From the NCBI RefSeq assembly GCF_013602415.1, contig NZ_WPAG02000002.1, positions 186,001 to 250,000 of the forward strand: 64,000 bases of DNA, written 5' to 3'. The notes under the pieces were generated by a model. It searched no databases. It saw only the letters and a list, made by a program, of their open reading frames with translations, and was not told the DNA's origin. Shown piece after piece: positions 38,201 through 46,869 of the stretch. The DNA is from Rhodococcus sp. B50. GTDB taxonomy: Bacteria > Actinomycetota > Actinomycetes > Mycobacteriales > Mycobacteriaceae. The translations under genes were made by a program, and so were the position numbers. Position 1 is the first letter of the stretch; each line of letters opens with the position of its first letter.

Positions 38201-39436
38201 ATGGCGATATCGGATGTCAAGGAGTACGCGCACCTGACGGATGCGGACGTCGAGGCCATCGGCCGCGAACTCGACGCCATCCGGCGCGATATCGAGGAGT
38301 CCCGCGGTGAGCGCGACGCTCGATACGTCCGCAACACGATCCGGCTGCAGCGCGGCCTCGAGATCGGCGGGCGCCTCGTGCTGCTCGGCTCGAACAAGCG
38401 CCCCCTGTGGCTGCTGGGCACGGGCATGCTCTCCCTGTCGAAGATCATCGAGAACATGGAGCTCGGGCACAACGTGATGCACGGGCAGTGGGACTGGATG
38501 AACGACCCCGAGGTGCACTCGGCCAACTGGGAGTGGGACAACGTCGACCCGTCGGCGCACTGGAAGATCACCCACAACTACCTGCACCACAAGTACACCA
38601 ACATCCTCGGCATGGACGACGATGTGGGATACGGCCTGCTGCGCGTCACCCGCGACCAGCGGTGGAAGCCGTTCTATCTCGGCAACGTCGCCTACAACGC
38701 GATTCTCGCGGCCCTGTTCCAGTACGGCATCGCCATCCAACTGCTCGAGCTCGGCAAGGTCATCCAGGGTCGCGACGACCGGGAGCTGACCAAGGCGCGC
38801 GGCAAGGAGGTGCTCGCCAAGCTCGGCAAGCAGCACCTGCGCGACTACGTCGTCTACCCGGCGCTGAGCGGTAAGTCGTGGAAGTCCACGATGAAGGCCA
38901 ACGCGACGGCCAACTTCGTGCGCAACATCTGGACGAACGCGGTGATCTTCTGTGGTCACTTCCCCGACGGTGCGGAGAAGTTCACGAAGCAGGACATCGA
39001 GAACGAGACGCGGGCCCAGTGGTACCTGCGGCAGATGCTCGGGTCCGCGAACATCTCCGGCGGCAAGGTCATGGACTTCATGACCGGCAACCTGAGCTAC
39101 CAGATCGAGCACCACATCTACCCCGACCTGCCGTCCAACCGGTACGCCGAGATCGCGGTGCGCGTGCGCGAACTGTGCGAGAAGTACGACCTGCCGTACA
39201 CCACGGGTCCGCTCGCGGTGCAGTACTGGAAGTCGTGGCGCACCATCGCCAAGCTGTCGCTGCCCGACAAGTACCTCAAGGACGACCGCGACGCCGCCCC
39301 GGAAACCGCCTCCGAGCGGGGCTTCGGCGGAGCGCCGGAGATCGATCCGGCCACCGGTCGCCGCGTGGGTCTGGCCACCACCATCGAGAAGACCCGCAAG
39401 CGCGGATTCATCCGCCGCGCGCTCGGCATGCGGTAG
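38201..39436 (+). CDS. Second membrane fatty acid desaturase, tandem paralogue
   Basis: 411-aa desaturase closely similar to the preceding gene along its length, with the same boxes: ELGHNVMHG, THNYLHHKYTN and SYQIEHHIYP. Its N-terminus MAISDVKEYAHLTDADV aligns with that of the first. It has its own operator and probably its own promoter, so it can be expressed without the reductase gene, yet it likely uses the same reductase. Different chain length or position specificity is possible but not readable here. Confidence 0.93.
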   Translation: MAISDVKEYAHLTDADVEAIGRELDAIRRDIEESRGERDARYVRNTIRLQRGLEIGGRLVLLGSNKRPLWLLGTGMLSLSKIIENMELGHNVMHGQWDWMNDPEVHSANWEWDNVDPSAHWKITHNYLHHKYTNILGMDDDVGYGLLRVTRDQRWKPFYLGNVAYNAILAALFQYGIAIQLLELGKVIQGRDDRELTKARGKEVLAKLGKQHLRDYVVYPALSGKSWKSTMKANATANFVRNIWTNAVIFCGHFPDGAEKFTKQDIENETRAQWYLRQMLGSANISGGKVMDFMTGNLSYQIEHHIYPDLPSNRYAEIAVRVRELCEKYDLPYTTGPLAVQYWKSWRTIAKLSLPDKYLKDDRDAAPETASERGFGGAPEIDPATGRRVGLATTIEKTRKRGFIRRALGMR

Positions 39437-39451
39437 CGACCACGAGAACGA

Positions 39452-39492
39452 GAACTCACCCCGGTACCCGAGGACGGTGCCGGGGTGAGTTC
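39452..39492. terminator. Hairpin between second desaturase and rsgA
   Basis: 17-bp inverted repeat (39452-39468 and 39476-39492) with one G-T wobble and a 7-base loop between convergent genes; likely bidirectional terminator. Confidence 0.8.
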
Positions 39493-39512
39493 GTTCGATC
39501 GCCTCGGTTCGA

Positions 39513-40532
39513 TCACCAGGATTCGTTGGATGCCAGAGCCGCGAGCAGTTCGCGCACGGCCATCGCGCGTCGCAGCGACTTGCCTTCCAGGGCGTCGAAG
39601 GCACACTCGGGGTCGGCCGGCGGACCGAGATGCGTGCATCCGCGCGGACAGTCCTCGACCGCCTCGGCCAGGTCCGCGAACGCCGCGACGACGTCGTCGG
39701 GGCCGATGTGCGCGAGCCCGAACGACCGGATGCCGGGGGTGTCGACCGCCCAGCCGCCCTCGGGGAGATGCAATGCCACCGACTGGGTGGAGGTGTGCCG
39801 TCCCTTGCCCACTCCGGAGACCTCGCCGGTGGCCCGGTCGGCGTCGGGGACGAGCCGGTTCACCAGCGTCGACTTCCCGACCCCGGAGTGCCCGATCAGC
39901 GCGGTCAGGCGACCGTCGATCCGGTCGTGCAGGGCGGTGAGATCGTCGTCCTGCCCGACGAGCAGTACCGGGATGTCGAGATCCGCGAAGTGCGCGGCGA
40001 ACTCGTCGGGATCGGCCAGGTCGCTCTTGGTGAGGCCCAGCAGGGGAGCGAGTCCGCCGGCGTAGGCCGCCACGAGTGCGCGTTCGACGAGTCCGGTCCG
40101 GGGCGGGGGATCGGCGAGCGCGACCACGATGAGCAACTGTTCGGCATTGGCGACGACGATGCGCTCGAACGGATCGGTGTCGTCGGCGGTGCGGCGCAGG
40201 ACGGTGCTGCGGTCCTCGACCCGGACGATGCGCGAGAGCGTGTCGGGACGGCCGGAGAGATCACCCACGACACCCACCTGATCGCCCACCACGATGGGGG
40301 TCCGGCCGAGCTCGCGTGCCCGCATCGCCGTCACGATCCGATCGGGATCGCCGCCGAGCGCAACACCCCACCGACCCCGGTCCACGGACACGACCATGCC
40401 CTCCTCCGCGTTGCGGTGGGCGGGACGGTCCTTCGTGCGCGGCCGCGAGCCGCGCCCGGGCCGGACCCGGACGTCGGACTCGTCGTACTCGCGCCGCCTC
40501 AGGAGTCGCTCCCCGTCAGCAGCGACTCCCAC
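39513..40532 (-). CDS. rsgA: Ribosome small-subunit GTPase RsgA
   Basis: Circularly permuted GTPase of about 339 aa that aids late 30S maturation. G4 ([10 protein letters not shown]) precedes G1 ([12 protein letters not shown]) and G3 (VDTPGIRSF), with an N-terminal OB-fold and a C-terminal zinc group [16 protein letters not shown]. The conserved family N-terminus [11 protein letters not shown] begins near residue 16; the only normal start before it is GTG 40532, which overlaps the aroA 3' end by 34 bases. A rare start closer to the homology cannot be excluded. Confidence 0.94.
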   Translation of the reverse strand: MGVAADGERLLRRREYDESDVRVRPGRGSRPRTKDRPAHRNAEEGMVVSVDRGRWGVALGGDPDRIVTAMRARELGRTPIVVGDQVGVVGDLSGRPDTLSRIVRVEDRSTVLRRTADDTDPFERIVVANAEQLLIVVALADPPPRTGLVERALVAAYAGGLAPLLGLTKSDLADPDEFAAHFADLDIPVLLVGQDDDLTALHDRIDGRLTALIGHSGVGKSTLVNRLVPDADRATGEVSGVGKGRHTSTQSVALHLPEGGWAVDTPGIRSFGLAHIGPDDVVAAFADLAEAVEDCPRGCTHLGPPADPECAFDALEGKSLRRAMAVRELLAALASNESW

Positions 40533-41767
40533 AGTGCCTCGAAATCGGGCAGGGTCTTGGCGGTGGTGCCGATGTCCTCGACCTCGATCCCGTCGACGAC
40601 GAGTCCGAGGATCGCGCCGGCGGTGGCCATCCGGTGGTCGGCGTAGGAGTGCCAGATGTCGCCGTGCAACGGAGCCGGTTCGATGTGCAGTCCGTCCTCG
40701 GTCTCGGTGACCGAACCGCCGAGGCGGCCGATCTCGGTGGCGAGAGCGGCGAGTCGATCGGTCTCGTGACCGCGCAGATGCGCGATGCCGCGCAGGTTCG
40801 ACGGCGAGGTGGCGAGTGCCGCGAGGGCCGCCACGGTCGGCGTGAGCTCACCGACGTCGTGCAGGTCCACATCGATGCCCGTCAGCTCGCGGGGTCCGCG
40901 CACGGTGAGCGTTCCGTCGACCCAGGACACCTCCGCGCCCATCTGCTCGAGGATTCCGCGGATCGCGTCACCGGCCTGTGTGGTCGACTCCGGCCAGAGG
41001 GGCACCGAGACGACACCTCCGGTGACGGCCGCGGCCGCCAGGAAGGGGGTGGCGTTCGACAGGTCCGGTTCGACGGTGACGTCGAGTGCCTTGATCGTCG
41101 ACGGCGGTACGCGCCAGGTGTTCGCCTCGGACGTGTCGACGGGGACTCCGGCTGCCCGGAGCATCTCGACGGTCATCTCGATGTGCGGCATGGACGGCAC
41201 CGGCTTGCCGTCGTGGTGCACCACCACGCCCTCGTCGAAGGCGGCGCCCGAGAGCAACAGACCCGAGACGAACTGCGAGGAGGCCGACGCGTCGATCGTC
41301 ACCGCACCACCCCTCAGACCACCGCGACCGTGCACGGTGAAGGGGAGCCGGTCACCGTCGATGTCGGCACCGAGAGCGCGCAGCGCGTCGAGCACGGTGC
41401 TCATCGGACGGACGCGTGCCTGCTCGTCGCCGTCGAACCGCACGTCGCTGTCGGCCAGGGCCGCCAGCGGCGGCACGAATCGCATGACCGTGCCGGCCAG
41501 TCCGCACGCGACGTCGCCTCCACGCAGCGGCCCGGGGGTCACGTCGAGGGTGGTGCCGCCGTCCCGCTCGGTGACGGTCGCGCCGAGTGCGCGCAGGGCG
41601 CCGATCATCAGGTCGGTGTCGCGGCTGCGCAGCGCGCCGGTCACGGTGGACGGCCCGTCGGCGAGTGCGGCCAGGATCAGGGCACGGTTGGTGATCGACT
41701 TCGATCCCGGCAGCGTCACCGACGCTCGAACCGGGGACACGGCGCGGGGTGCTCTCCACAGACTCAC
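40499..41767 (-). CDS. aroA: 3-phosphoshikimate 1-carboxyvinyltransferase (EPSP synthase)
   Basis: About 422 aa, sixth step of the shikimate pathway, the target of glyphosate. Motifs: [24 protein letters not shown]-like [25 protein letters not shown], and the C-terminal [15 protein letters not shown] and [14 protein letters not shown] 41767 puts the N-terminus close to that of the mycobacterial enzyme; ATG 41785 is an alternative. It diverges from the SRAP gene and precedes rsgA. Confidence 0.95.
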   Translation of the reverse strand: MSLWRAPRAVSPVRASVTLPGSKSITNRALILAALADGPSTVTGALRSRDTDLMIGALRALGATVTERDGGTTLDVTPGPLRGGDVACGLAGTVMRFVPPLAALADSDVRFDGDEQARVRPMSTVLDALRALGADIDGDRLPFTVHGRGGLRGGAVTIDASASSQFVSGLLLSGAAFDEGVVVHHDGKPVPSMPHIEMTVEMLRAAGVPVDTSEANTWRVPPSTIKALDVTVEPDLSNATPFLAAAAVTGGVVSVPLWPESTTQAGDAIRGILEQMGAEVSWVDGTLTVRGPRELTGIDVDLHDVGELTPTVAALAALATSPSNLRGIAHLRGHETDRLAALATEIGRLGGSVTETEDGLHIEPAPLHGDIWHSYADHRMATAGAILGLVVDGIEVEDIGTTAKTLPDFEALWESLLTGSDS

Positions 41768-41865
41768 CCGACCATCTTCGCCCATCCGGACCGGTGCGGG
41801 CACCCTCGCCCACCCGGCGTGCGCCGGTGTCGGTTCCGTCACCCGCCGATGCCACACTCGACGGC

Positions 41866-42624
41866 ATGTGTGGAAGGTATGTCTCCACGGCCGACCCGGC
41901 GATGCTCGCCGTCGAACTCGACGCACTCGACGAGACCGGCGACGACACCGGTGCGGACAGGCGTGGGCCCGATTACAACGTCGCTCCGACCACCGAGGTG
42001 CTCACCATCGTCGCCAGGCACGACGGTGAGGGCCCCGACAGTCCCGTCCGCCGCCGTGTCCGCCGTATGCGCTGGGGTCTCGTCCCTCCCTTCGCCGAGG
42101 AGATCGGCAGGACCGCGCCGCTGATCAACGCGCGATCCGAGTCGGTCGCCACCAAACCGAGCTTCGCCCGGTCGCTGCGCTACAAGCGGTGTCTCGTCCC
42201 GATGGACGGCTGGTACGAATGGCAGCTCGAGCCGGCACCGGACGGCAAGCCCCGCAAGGTTCCGTACTTCATGTCGCCCGCCGACGGATCGCGGATCTGC
42301 ACGGCCGGACTGTGGGCCGTGTGGCGCGACCCGCGGAACCCGAAGGCACCCCCGTTGTCGAGCACCGCGATCCTCACCGCGCAGTCGGTCCGGCAACTCG
42401 GCAACGTGCACGAGCGGATGCCGCTGATCCTGCCCCCGGAGCGATGGGACGCGTGGCTCGACCCCGACAGTCTCGGTCACCCGGATCTGATCGTGCCGAG
42501 CGTCGAGGCGATCTCGGCGATCGAAATCCGTCGCGTCTCGGCGAAGGTCAACAGCATCCGCAACAACGGTCCCGACCTGCTCGTGCCCGACGACGGGGCC
42601 GGTGATCAGATGGTGCTGCTGTAG
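41866..42624 (+). CDS. SOS response-associated peptidase (SRAP/YedK-HMCES)
   Basis: 252-aa SRAP protein that forms a DNA-protein crosslink with abasic sites in single-stranded DNA through Cys2. The start MCGRY provides the catalytic Cys after Met removal; other conserved parts are [27 protein letters not shown] (active Glu) and HERMPLIL (active His). ATG 41866 is required to expose Cys2. Neighbouring aroA is divergent. Confidence 0.95.
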   Translation: MCGRYVSTADPAMLAVELDALDETGDDTGADRRGPDYNVAPTTEVLTIVARHDGEGPDSPVRRRVRRMRWGLVPPFAEEIGRTAPLINARSESVATKPSFARSLRYKRCLVPMDGWYEWQLEPAPDGKPRKVPYFMSPADGSRICTAGLWAVWRDPRNPKAPPLSSTAILTAQSVRQLGNVHERMPLILPPERWDAWLDPDSLGHPDLIVPSVEAISAIEIRRVSAKVNSIRNNGPDLLVPDDGAGDQMVLL

Positions 42625-42635
42625 GCAGTGCAGCC

Positions 42636-43133
42636 CTACGGTCCCGCCGTGATCGGGCAGACGGTCGCGGCGGTCAGCCGGATCAACTCGCGCGGATCCA
42701 GTTCGATCTCGAGTCCGCGCCGTCCCGCACTGCACAGCACACGGTCCCATTGCTCCGCGGAGGCGTCGATCACCGTGCGCAGGCGCTTGCGCTGCCCGAG
42801 CGGGGAGATACCCCCGACGACGTAGCCGGTCGCGCGTTCGGCGGCGGTGTGATCGGCCATCACCGCTTTGCCGCCCCCCAGTACCCCTGCCACAGCCTTG
42901 AGCGACAGTGTCGCAGGCACCGGGATCACCGCAACGCCGAGCGTGCCGTCCGACAGCGACACCACCAGCGTCTTGAAGATCTGCTCGGCGGAGACCCCGA
43001 GGCGCGCGCCCAGTTCCTCCACGGCCTCGGCGCCGAAGGACGCGGCCCTCGGGTCGTGCGCGTACTCGTGGACCCGGTGCGCGACCTTCTCGCGCTTCAG
43101 CAACACCGTCGCGGGCGTGGATGTCGAGGCCAT
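42636..43133 (-). CDS. ybaK: Cys-tRNA(Pro)/Cys-tRNA(Cys) deacylase YbaK
   Basis: 165-aa trans-editing deacylase of the YbaK/EbsC type that hydrolyses Cys mischarged on tRNA-Pro. Segments KTLVVSLSDGTLGVAVIPV, GGGKAVMAD and GYVVGGISPLGQRKRLRTVID are family features. Start ATG 43133. It converges on the SRAP gene 11 bases away and is divergent from sigH, whose promoter lies between. Confidence 0.93.
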   Translation of the reverse strand: MASTSTPATVLLKREKVAHRVHEYAHDPRAASFGAEAVEELGARLGVSAEQIFKTLVVSLSDGTLGVAVIPVPATLSLKAVAGVLGGGKAVMADHTAAERATGYVVGGISPLGQRKRLRTVIDASAEQWDRVLCSAGRRGLEIELDPRELIRLTAATVCPITAGP

Positions 43134-43159
43134 CCGATCACTCTAGAAACGAGAGGTGG

Positions 43160-43185
43160 GGAACAAGCGGGGAGGGTGCGACGTT
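43160..43185 (+). promoter_or_regulatory. SigH-type promoter before sigH
   Basis: GGAAC (43160-43164) and GTT (43183-43185) are 18 bases apart, the exact arrangement expected for SigH/SigR promoters. Transcription would begin near 43192, so a start codon at 43156 is excluded and the GTG at 43345 is favoured. It fits the autoregulation known for SigH. Confidence 0.75.
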
Positions 43186-43344
43186 GCATTCCGACGGGTG
43201 GGTCCACCGGCCACCCGACACCCGACGATCGGAGAATTCGTGGCAGTGCTGTGCCCGCCTCGACCGGACGCCGTCCGACGTCCCCCCGATCCGGACGCCG
43301 TCGTACCGGTAGCCTTCTCGACAGACGTCGATGAAGGGATCGGT

Positions 43345-43983
43345 GTGGTCGAGGAGTCTGTGGAAGAACTGACCGAGCGGTTCGAGCGGGATGCGCTTCC
43401 CATGCTCGATCAGCTCTACGGCGCGGCGCTGCGGATGACCCGCAACCCCTCCGACGCCGAAGATCTGGTGCAGGAGACGTATATCAAGGCGTTCTCCGCC
43501 TTCCGGTCGTTCCGGGAGGGCACCAACCTCAAGGCGTGGCTGTACCGGATCCTCACCAACACCTACATCAACTCGTACCGGAAGCGGCAGCGGCAACCCG
43601 CGCAGTATCCGACCGACGAGATCACCGACTGGCAACTCGCCGCCACGGCCGAGCATTCGTCCACCGGTCTGCGGTCCGCCGAGGTCGAAGCGCTCGACGC
43701 GCTTCCCGACGATGACATCAAAGCGGCGCTGCAGGAACTTCCCGAGGAGTTCCGCATGGCCGTCTACTACGCCGATGTCGAAGGGTTCCCCTACAAGGAG
43801 ATCGCAGAGATCATGGGGACGCCGATCGGCACGGTGATGTCGAGACTGCACCGGGGACGCAAGCAGCTGCGCGGCCTGCTGGCCGACGTTGCGCGCGATC
43901 GCGGATTCATGCGGGGGAAGGCCGTGGACGCGGCAACCGGAACAACGGATTCGACCGAGAGCGGAAAGAGAGCAGCGCAGTGA
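43345..43983 (+). CDS. sigH: ECF sigma factor SigH
   Basis: 212-aa group 4 sigma factor for the thiol-oxidative and heat stress response. Region 2 includes [20 protein letters not shown] and [20 protein letters not shown]; region 4 includes [20 protein letters not shown] and [22 protein letters not shown] 43345 has GAAGGGA upstream and aligns with the short N-terminus of relatives; an open frame extends to 43156 but begins before the predicted transcription start. Its stop overlaps rshA by 4 bases. Confidence 0.95.
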   Translation: MVEESVEELTERFERDALPMLDQLYGAALRMTRNPSDAEDLVQETYIKAFSAFRSFREGTNLKAWLYRILTNTYINSYRKRQRQPAQYPTDEITDWQLAATAEHSSTGLRSAEVEALDALPDDDIKAALQELPEEFRMAVYYADVEGFPYKEIAEIMGTPIGTVMSRLHRGRKQLRGLLADVARDRGFMRGKAVDAATGTTDSTESGKRAAQ

Positions 43984-44261
43984 GCGAACCCGACTTCGAT
44001 CGACTCGACTGCTCGGCGGTGATCGCGGACGTCTATCTGCTTCTCGACTCCGAGTGCGACGCCGGTTCCCGGGAGAAGCTGCAACGGCACCTCGACGAGT
44101 GCGGCACGTGTCTCGAGGCCTACGGGATCGAGGAGAAGATCAAATCGCTGCTGAGCCGCAAGTGCGGAGGCGAACACGCACCCGAGGGGCTGCGGGAGCG
44201 ACTGATGCTGCAGATCCGCCGCACCGTGGTGGTCACCGAAACCGACATCAGGGAGTCGTAG
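43980..44261 (+). CDS. rshA: Zinc-containing anti-sigma factor RshA
   Basis: 93-aa ZAS-family redox anti-sigma factor. The HxxxCxxC motif (HLDECGTC) supplies zinc and disulfide cysteines; oxidation frees SigH. Extra cysteines occur at the N-terminus (LDCSAV) and in the middle (SECDAG). The GTG start overlaps the sigH stop, so the two are made together. Confidence 0.95.
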   Translation: MSEPDFDRLDCSAVIADVYLLLDSECDAGSREKLQRHLDECGTCLEAYGIEEKIKSLLSRKCGGEHAPEGLRERLMLQIRRTVVVTETDIRES

Positions 44262-44304
44262 CGGGACGACGCACGGGTTCCTGCCCGGGACGGCGCCGAA
44301 CGTG

Positions 44305-44340
44305 ACAGGGGCCGGAAAGCTGCTGCTTTCCGGCCCCTGT
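44305..44340. terminator. Bidirectional terminator rshA/bL37
   Basis: Perfect 16-bp inverted repeat (44305-44320 and 44325-44340) with a 4-base loop between convergent rshA and the bL37 gene. Strong hairpin. Confidence 0.88.
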
Positions 44341-44347
44341 CCGCGTC

Positions 44348-44422
44348 TCAGGCGTTGGGACGCTTGCCGTGATTGGCGGCGTTACCCTTGCGGCTGCGCT
44401 TCTTGCGACCTCGCTTACCCAT
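44348..44422 (-). CDS. Ribosomal protein bL37 (24 residues)
   Basis: Tiny gene encoding MGKRGRKKRSRKGNAANHGK followed by RPNA and a stop. This basic peptide matches the actinobacterial ribosomal protein bL37, a small 50S protein first seen in mycobacterial ribosome structures. AAAGGAG lies at good spacing upstream of the ATG, and a strong terminator follows 8 bases after the stop. It is divergent from the TB7.3-like gene across 95 bases. It is below usual gene-finder length cut-offs. Confidence 0.9.
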   Translation of the reverse strand: MGKRGRKKRSRKGNAANHGKRPNA

Positions 44423-44517
44423 GGTGGGATCTCCTTTCTCGTTCATTACAGTGTTTCACGTGTGGTCGAGTGGTCCTGTCGGCAGGTCCACCGCCGGAGC
44501 GTGAAACGAGGTGTTCG

Positions 44518-44733
44518 ATGGCGGAAGACATACGCGCGGAGATGGTATCGACCGTGTTCGAGGTCGTCGTGCGAGAGGGTGACGTGGTGGCCGAGGGCGA
44601 CACGCTGGTGATCCTCGAGTCGATGAAGATGGAGATTCCGGTGCTCGCCGAGACAGCGGGCACGGTGACCTCCGTGGGCGTCACGGTCGGGGATGTCATC
44701 CAGCAGGGCGACCTCATCGCCGTCATCTCCTGA
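44518..44733 (+). CDS. Biotinylated protein TB7.3-like (biotin/lipoyl carrier domain)
   Basis: 71-aa single biotinyl domain, matching Rv3221c TB7.3. The biotinylation site is ESMKMEIPV (Lys in MKM), with the hammerhead fold formed by EVVVREGDVVAEGDTLVIL and GVTVGDVIQQGDLIAVI. It probably serves as a carrier in an acyl-CoA carboxylase reaction or as a free biotin carrier; no carboxylase subunits are near. ATG 44518 gives the normal length. Confidence 0.92.
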   Translation: MAEDIRAEMVSTVFEVVVREGDVVAEGDTLVILESMKMEIPVLAETAGTVTSVGVTVGDVIQQGDLIAVIS

Positions 44734-44767
44734 CGACGGATATCTCCTGAGTACGAAAGCGGTTCCC

Positions 44768-46243
44768 GTGTCCACACTCAGTTCGTTGCTCGCGAGATAC
44801 ACCGATCTTCCGGGCGCCGCCGTCGATCATCTGCAGCGTGTCGTGGGCGAGTGGCAGTTGCTCGCCGACCTGTCGTTCGCCGACGTCCTCCTCTGGGTCG
44901 ATGCCGCGCCGTCCGGAATCGTGTGCGTTGCGCAGTGCCGGCCCACCACCGCGTCCACCGTGATCCCCGAGGACGCCGTCGGCACGCTCGTCTCCGACAA
45001 TGAACATCCTTACGTGCGTGAGGCTTTCGAGACCGGCACGATCGTCGACGTCAAGTCGTCGCCGGGTGCCGGGATCAACATCCGTCAGGCCGTGCCGGTG
45101 CGCTGGAACGGCCGGGTCGTCGCGGTGCTCAGCCGCGACGCCGCGCGCGTGTCGCGGCGGTCGGCCAGTGCTCTCGAAACGGCCTATCTCGGATGCGCCG
45201 ACGACCTCTATCGCATGATCAGCGAGGGCACCTTCCCCACGCCCGAGGCCCGCTCCGACACCAAGTCGAGTCCGCGGGCGGGCGACGGGTTCATCCGGCT
45301 CGATCGGGAGGGCAAGGTCGTCTACGCCAGTCCCAATGCGCTGTCGGCCTATCACCGGATGGGTCTGAACTCCGACCTGATCGGCCAGGATCTCGTCGAG
45401 ACGACCCGCGCGCTGGTCACCGACCCCTTCGAGAGCCGTGACGTCACCGACTACCTTCGAGGGGCCGTGGAGGGGCGCCTCGGGCAGCGCATGGAGGTCG
45501 AGGCACTCGGTGCCACGGTTCTGATCCGTGCGCTGGTCCTGAATCCGGGAGGGAAGATCCGGGGCGCCGCGGTGATCGTCCGCGATGTCACCGAGGTCAA
45601 ACGTCGCGACCGTGCACTGCTGAGCAAGGACGCGACCATCCGGGAGATCCATCATCGCGTCAAGAACAATCTGCAGACGGTCGCCGCTCTGCTGCGACTG
45701 CAGGCGCGCCGAACCGGAAACACGGAGGCCCAGCAGGCCCTCGGGGAGGCGGTCCGTCGTGTCACGTCCATCGCACTCGTGCACGAGGCGCTGTCGATGT
45801 CGGTGGATGAGGAGGTCGACCTCGACGGTGTCTTCGACCAGTTGATCCCGATCGTCGTCGACGTGTCGACGGTGGGCAGTCAGATCCGGGTGGTACGGGA
45901 GGGGAATCTCGGTGTGTTCCCCGCCGATCGCGCGACGCCCCTGGTGATGGTGCTGACCGAGCTCGTCCAGAACGCGGTCGAGCACGCCTTCGATCCGGGC
46001 GTCAACGGCACGGTCACCGTCACTGCGCAGCGCTCCGCCCGCATGCTCGACGTGGTGGTGCGCGATGAAGGGAAGGGTCTTCCCGAGGGTTTCAGCCTCG
46101 AGGCGTCGAACCGGCTCGGTCTGCAGATCGTCCGGACGCTGGTGGCAGCGGAACTCGGCGGGTCGCTGGAGTTGACGGCCAACGCCACCGGCGGAACGGA
46201 TGCGCGCCTGCAGCTACCGCTGGGCAAGGTGTCGCTCGCCTGA
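44768..46243 (+). CDS. pdtaS: Sensor histidine kinase PdtaS
   Basis: 491-aa soluble kinase of the PdtaS-PdtaR system; PdtaR is an ANTAR RNA-binding antiterminator encoded elsewhere. Order: GAF-like domain (about 1-155), PAS-like domain (about 175-290), HisKA_2 with the phospho-acceptor in REIHHRVKNNLQTVAALL, then the HATPase with ELVQNAVEHAFDPG and VVRDEGKGLP. No transmembrane helix, so it senses a cytoplasmic signal. GTG 44768 is taken from family alignment; ribosome site is weak. Confidence 0.93.
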   Translation: MSTLSSLLARYTDLPGAAVDHLQRVVGEWQLLADLSFADVLLWVDAAPSGIVCVAQCRPTTASTVIPEDAVGTLVSDNEHPYVREAFETGTIVDVKSSPGAGINIRQAVPVRWNGRVVAVLSRDAARVSRRSASALETAYLGCADDLYRMISEGTFPTPEARSDTKSSPRAGDGFIRLDREGKVVYASPNALSAYHRMGLNSDLIGQDLVETTRALVTDPFESRDVTDYLRGAVEGRLGQRMEVEALGATVLIRALVLNPGGKIRGAAVIVRDVTEVKRRDRALLSKDATIREIHHRVKNNLQTVAALLRLQARRTGNTEAQQALGEAVRRVTSIALVHEALSMSVDEEVDLDGVFDQLIPIVVDVSTVGSQIRVVREGNLGVFPADRATPLVMVLTELVQNAVEHAFDPGVNGTVTVTAQRSARMLDVVVRDEGKGLPEGFSLEASNRLGLQIVRTLVAAELGGSLELTANATGGTDARLQLPLGKVSLA

Positions 46244-46296
46244 GGTTTCCGGCGACCGGCCGGTGATGTCCGGGCGGCTCGATGTGTGCAGGTCAG

Positions 46297-46342
46297 ACGT
46301 TCGAAGGCCCGGTCTCCGTGAGGAGGCCGGGCCTTCGAACGT
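46297..46342. terminator. Bidirectional terminator pdtaS/whiB1
   Basis: Perfect 16-bp inverted repeat (46297-46312 and 46327-46342, 14-base loop) between convergent pdtaS and whiB1. Confidence 0.87.
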
Positions 46343-46355
46343 ATGTCGGAGTTGC

Positions 46356-46610
46356 TCAGACCGCCGTGCGAGCGCGGGTGCGAGCGTTGCGACGCTTGAG
46401 GGCGCGGCGCTCATCCTCGCTCATGCCGCCCCACACGCCGGCATCCTGGCCGGACTCGAGTGCCCACGAAAGGCATTCGGCGGTGACGGGGCAACGGTTG
46501 CACACGAGCTTGGCATCCGCGATCTGCGCGAGAGCCGGGCCGCTGTTCCCCACGGGGAAGAACAGTTCCGGATCCTCGTCGCGGCAGATGGCCTTGTGGC
46601 GCCAGTCCAT
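46356..46610 (-). CDS. whiB1: Transcriptional regulator WhiB1
   Basis: 84-aa WhiB protein with NO-sensitive 4Fe-4S cluster. Cysteines at AICRDEDPELFFP (Cys9) and LVCNRCPVTAECL (Cys37, 40, 46), then GVWGGMSEDER and a basic RRNARTRART tail for DNA. Essential in M. tuberculosis and bound to SigA. ATG 46610 has GAAGGAGA upstream. The 259-base region upstream contains a CRP-type box, in line with cAMP control known for mycobacterial whiB1. Confidence 0.96.
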   Translation of the reverse strand: MDWRHKAICRDEDPELFFPVGNSGPALAQIADAKLVCNRCPVTAECLSWALESGQDAGVWGGMSEDERRALKRRNARTRARTAV

Positions 46611-46701
46611 GCTTCTACTCTCCTTCGATGGTGCGGGTGCACCGGCTGATTGGTCAATGCGTGTTCACGCCTGCGGCACGGAGTGTTTCCGCGCGGTTAC
46701 T

Positions 46702-46717
46702 TGTGAATGCTTTCACG
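46702..46717 (-). promoter_or_regulatory. CRP-type binding site upstream of whiB1
   Basis: TGTGAATGCTTTCACG matches the CRP palindrome TGTGA-N6-TCACA at 9 of 10 positions, 92-107 bases before the whiB1 ATG. CRP (Rv3676) control of whiB1 is established in mycobacteria. A second inverted repeat, AGCTCAC-N6-GTGAGCT (46759-46778), and the palindrome CCACGATCGTGG (46744-46755) lie further upstream. Confidence 0.6.
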
Positions 46718-46869
46718 AACGAGCGTGGAGTCAATAGAATCGACCACGATCGTGGGGAAGCTCACGCTGGTGTGAGCTACGAGTTCGCCAATCCCTCTTC
46801 CTACTCCCTTTCGGCCGAGAAGGTAGTGGTAATCACAGAATTCGTGCTTCTTTTTCGATCGCTGCCCCG

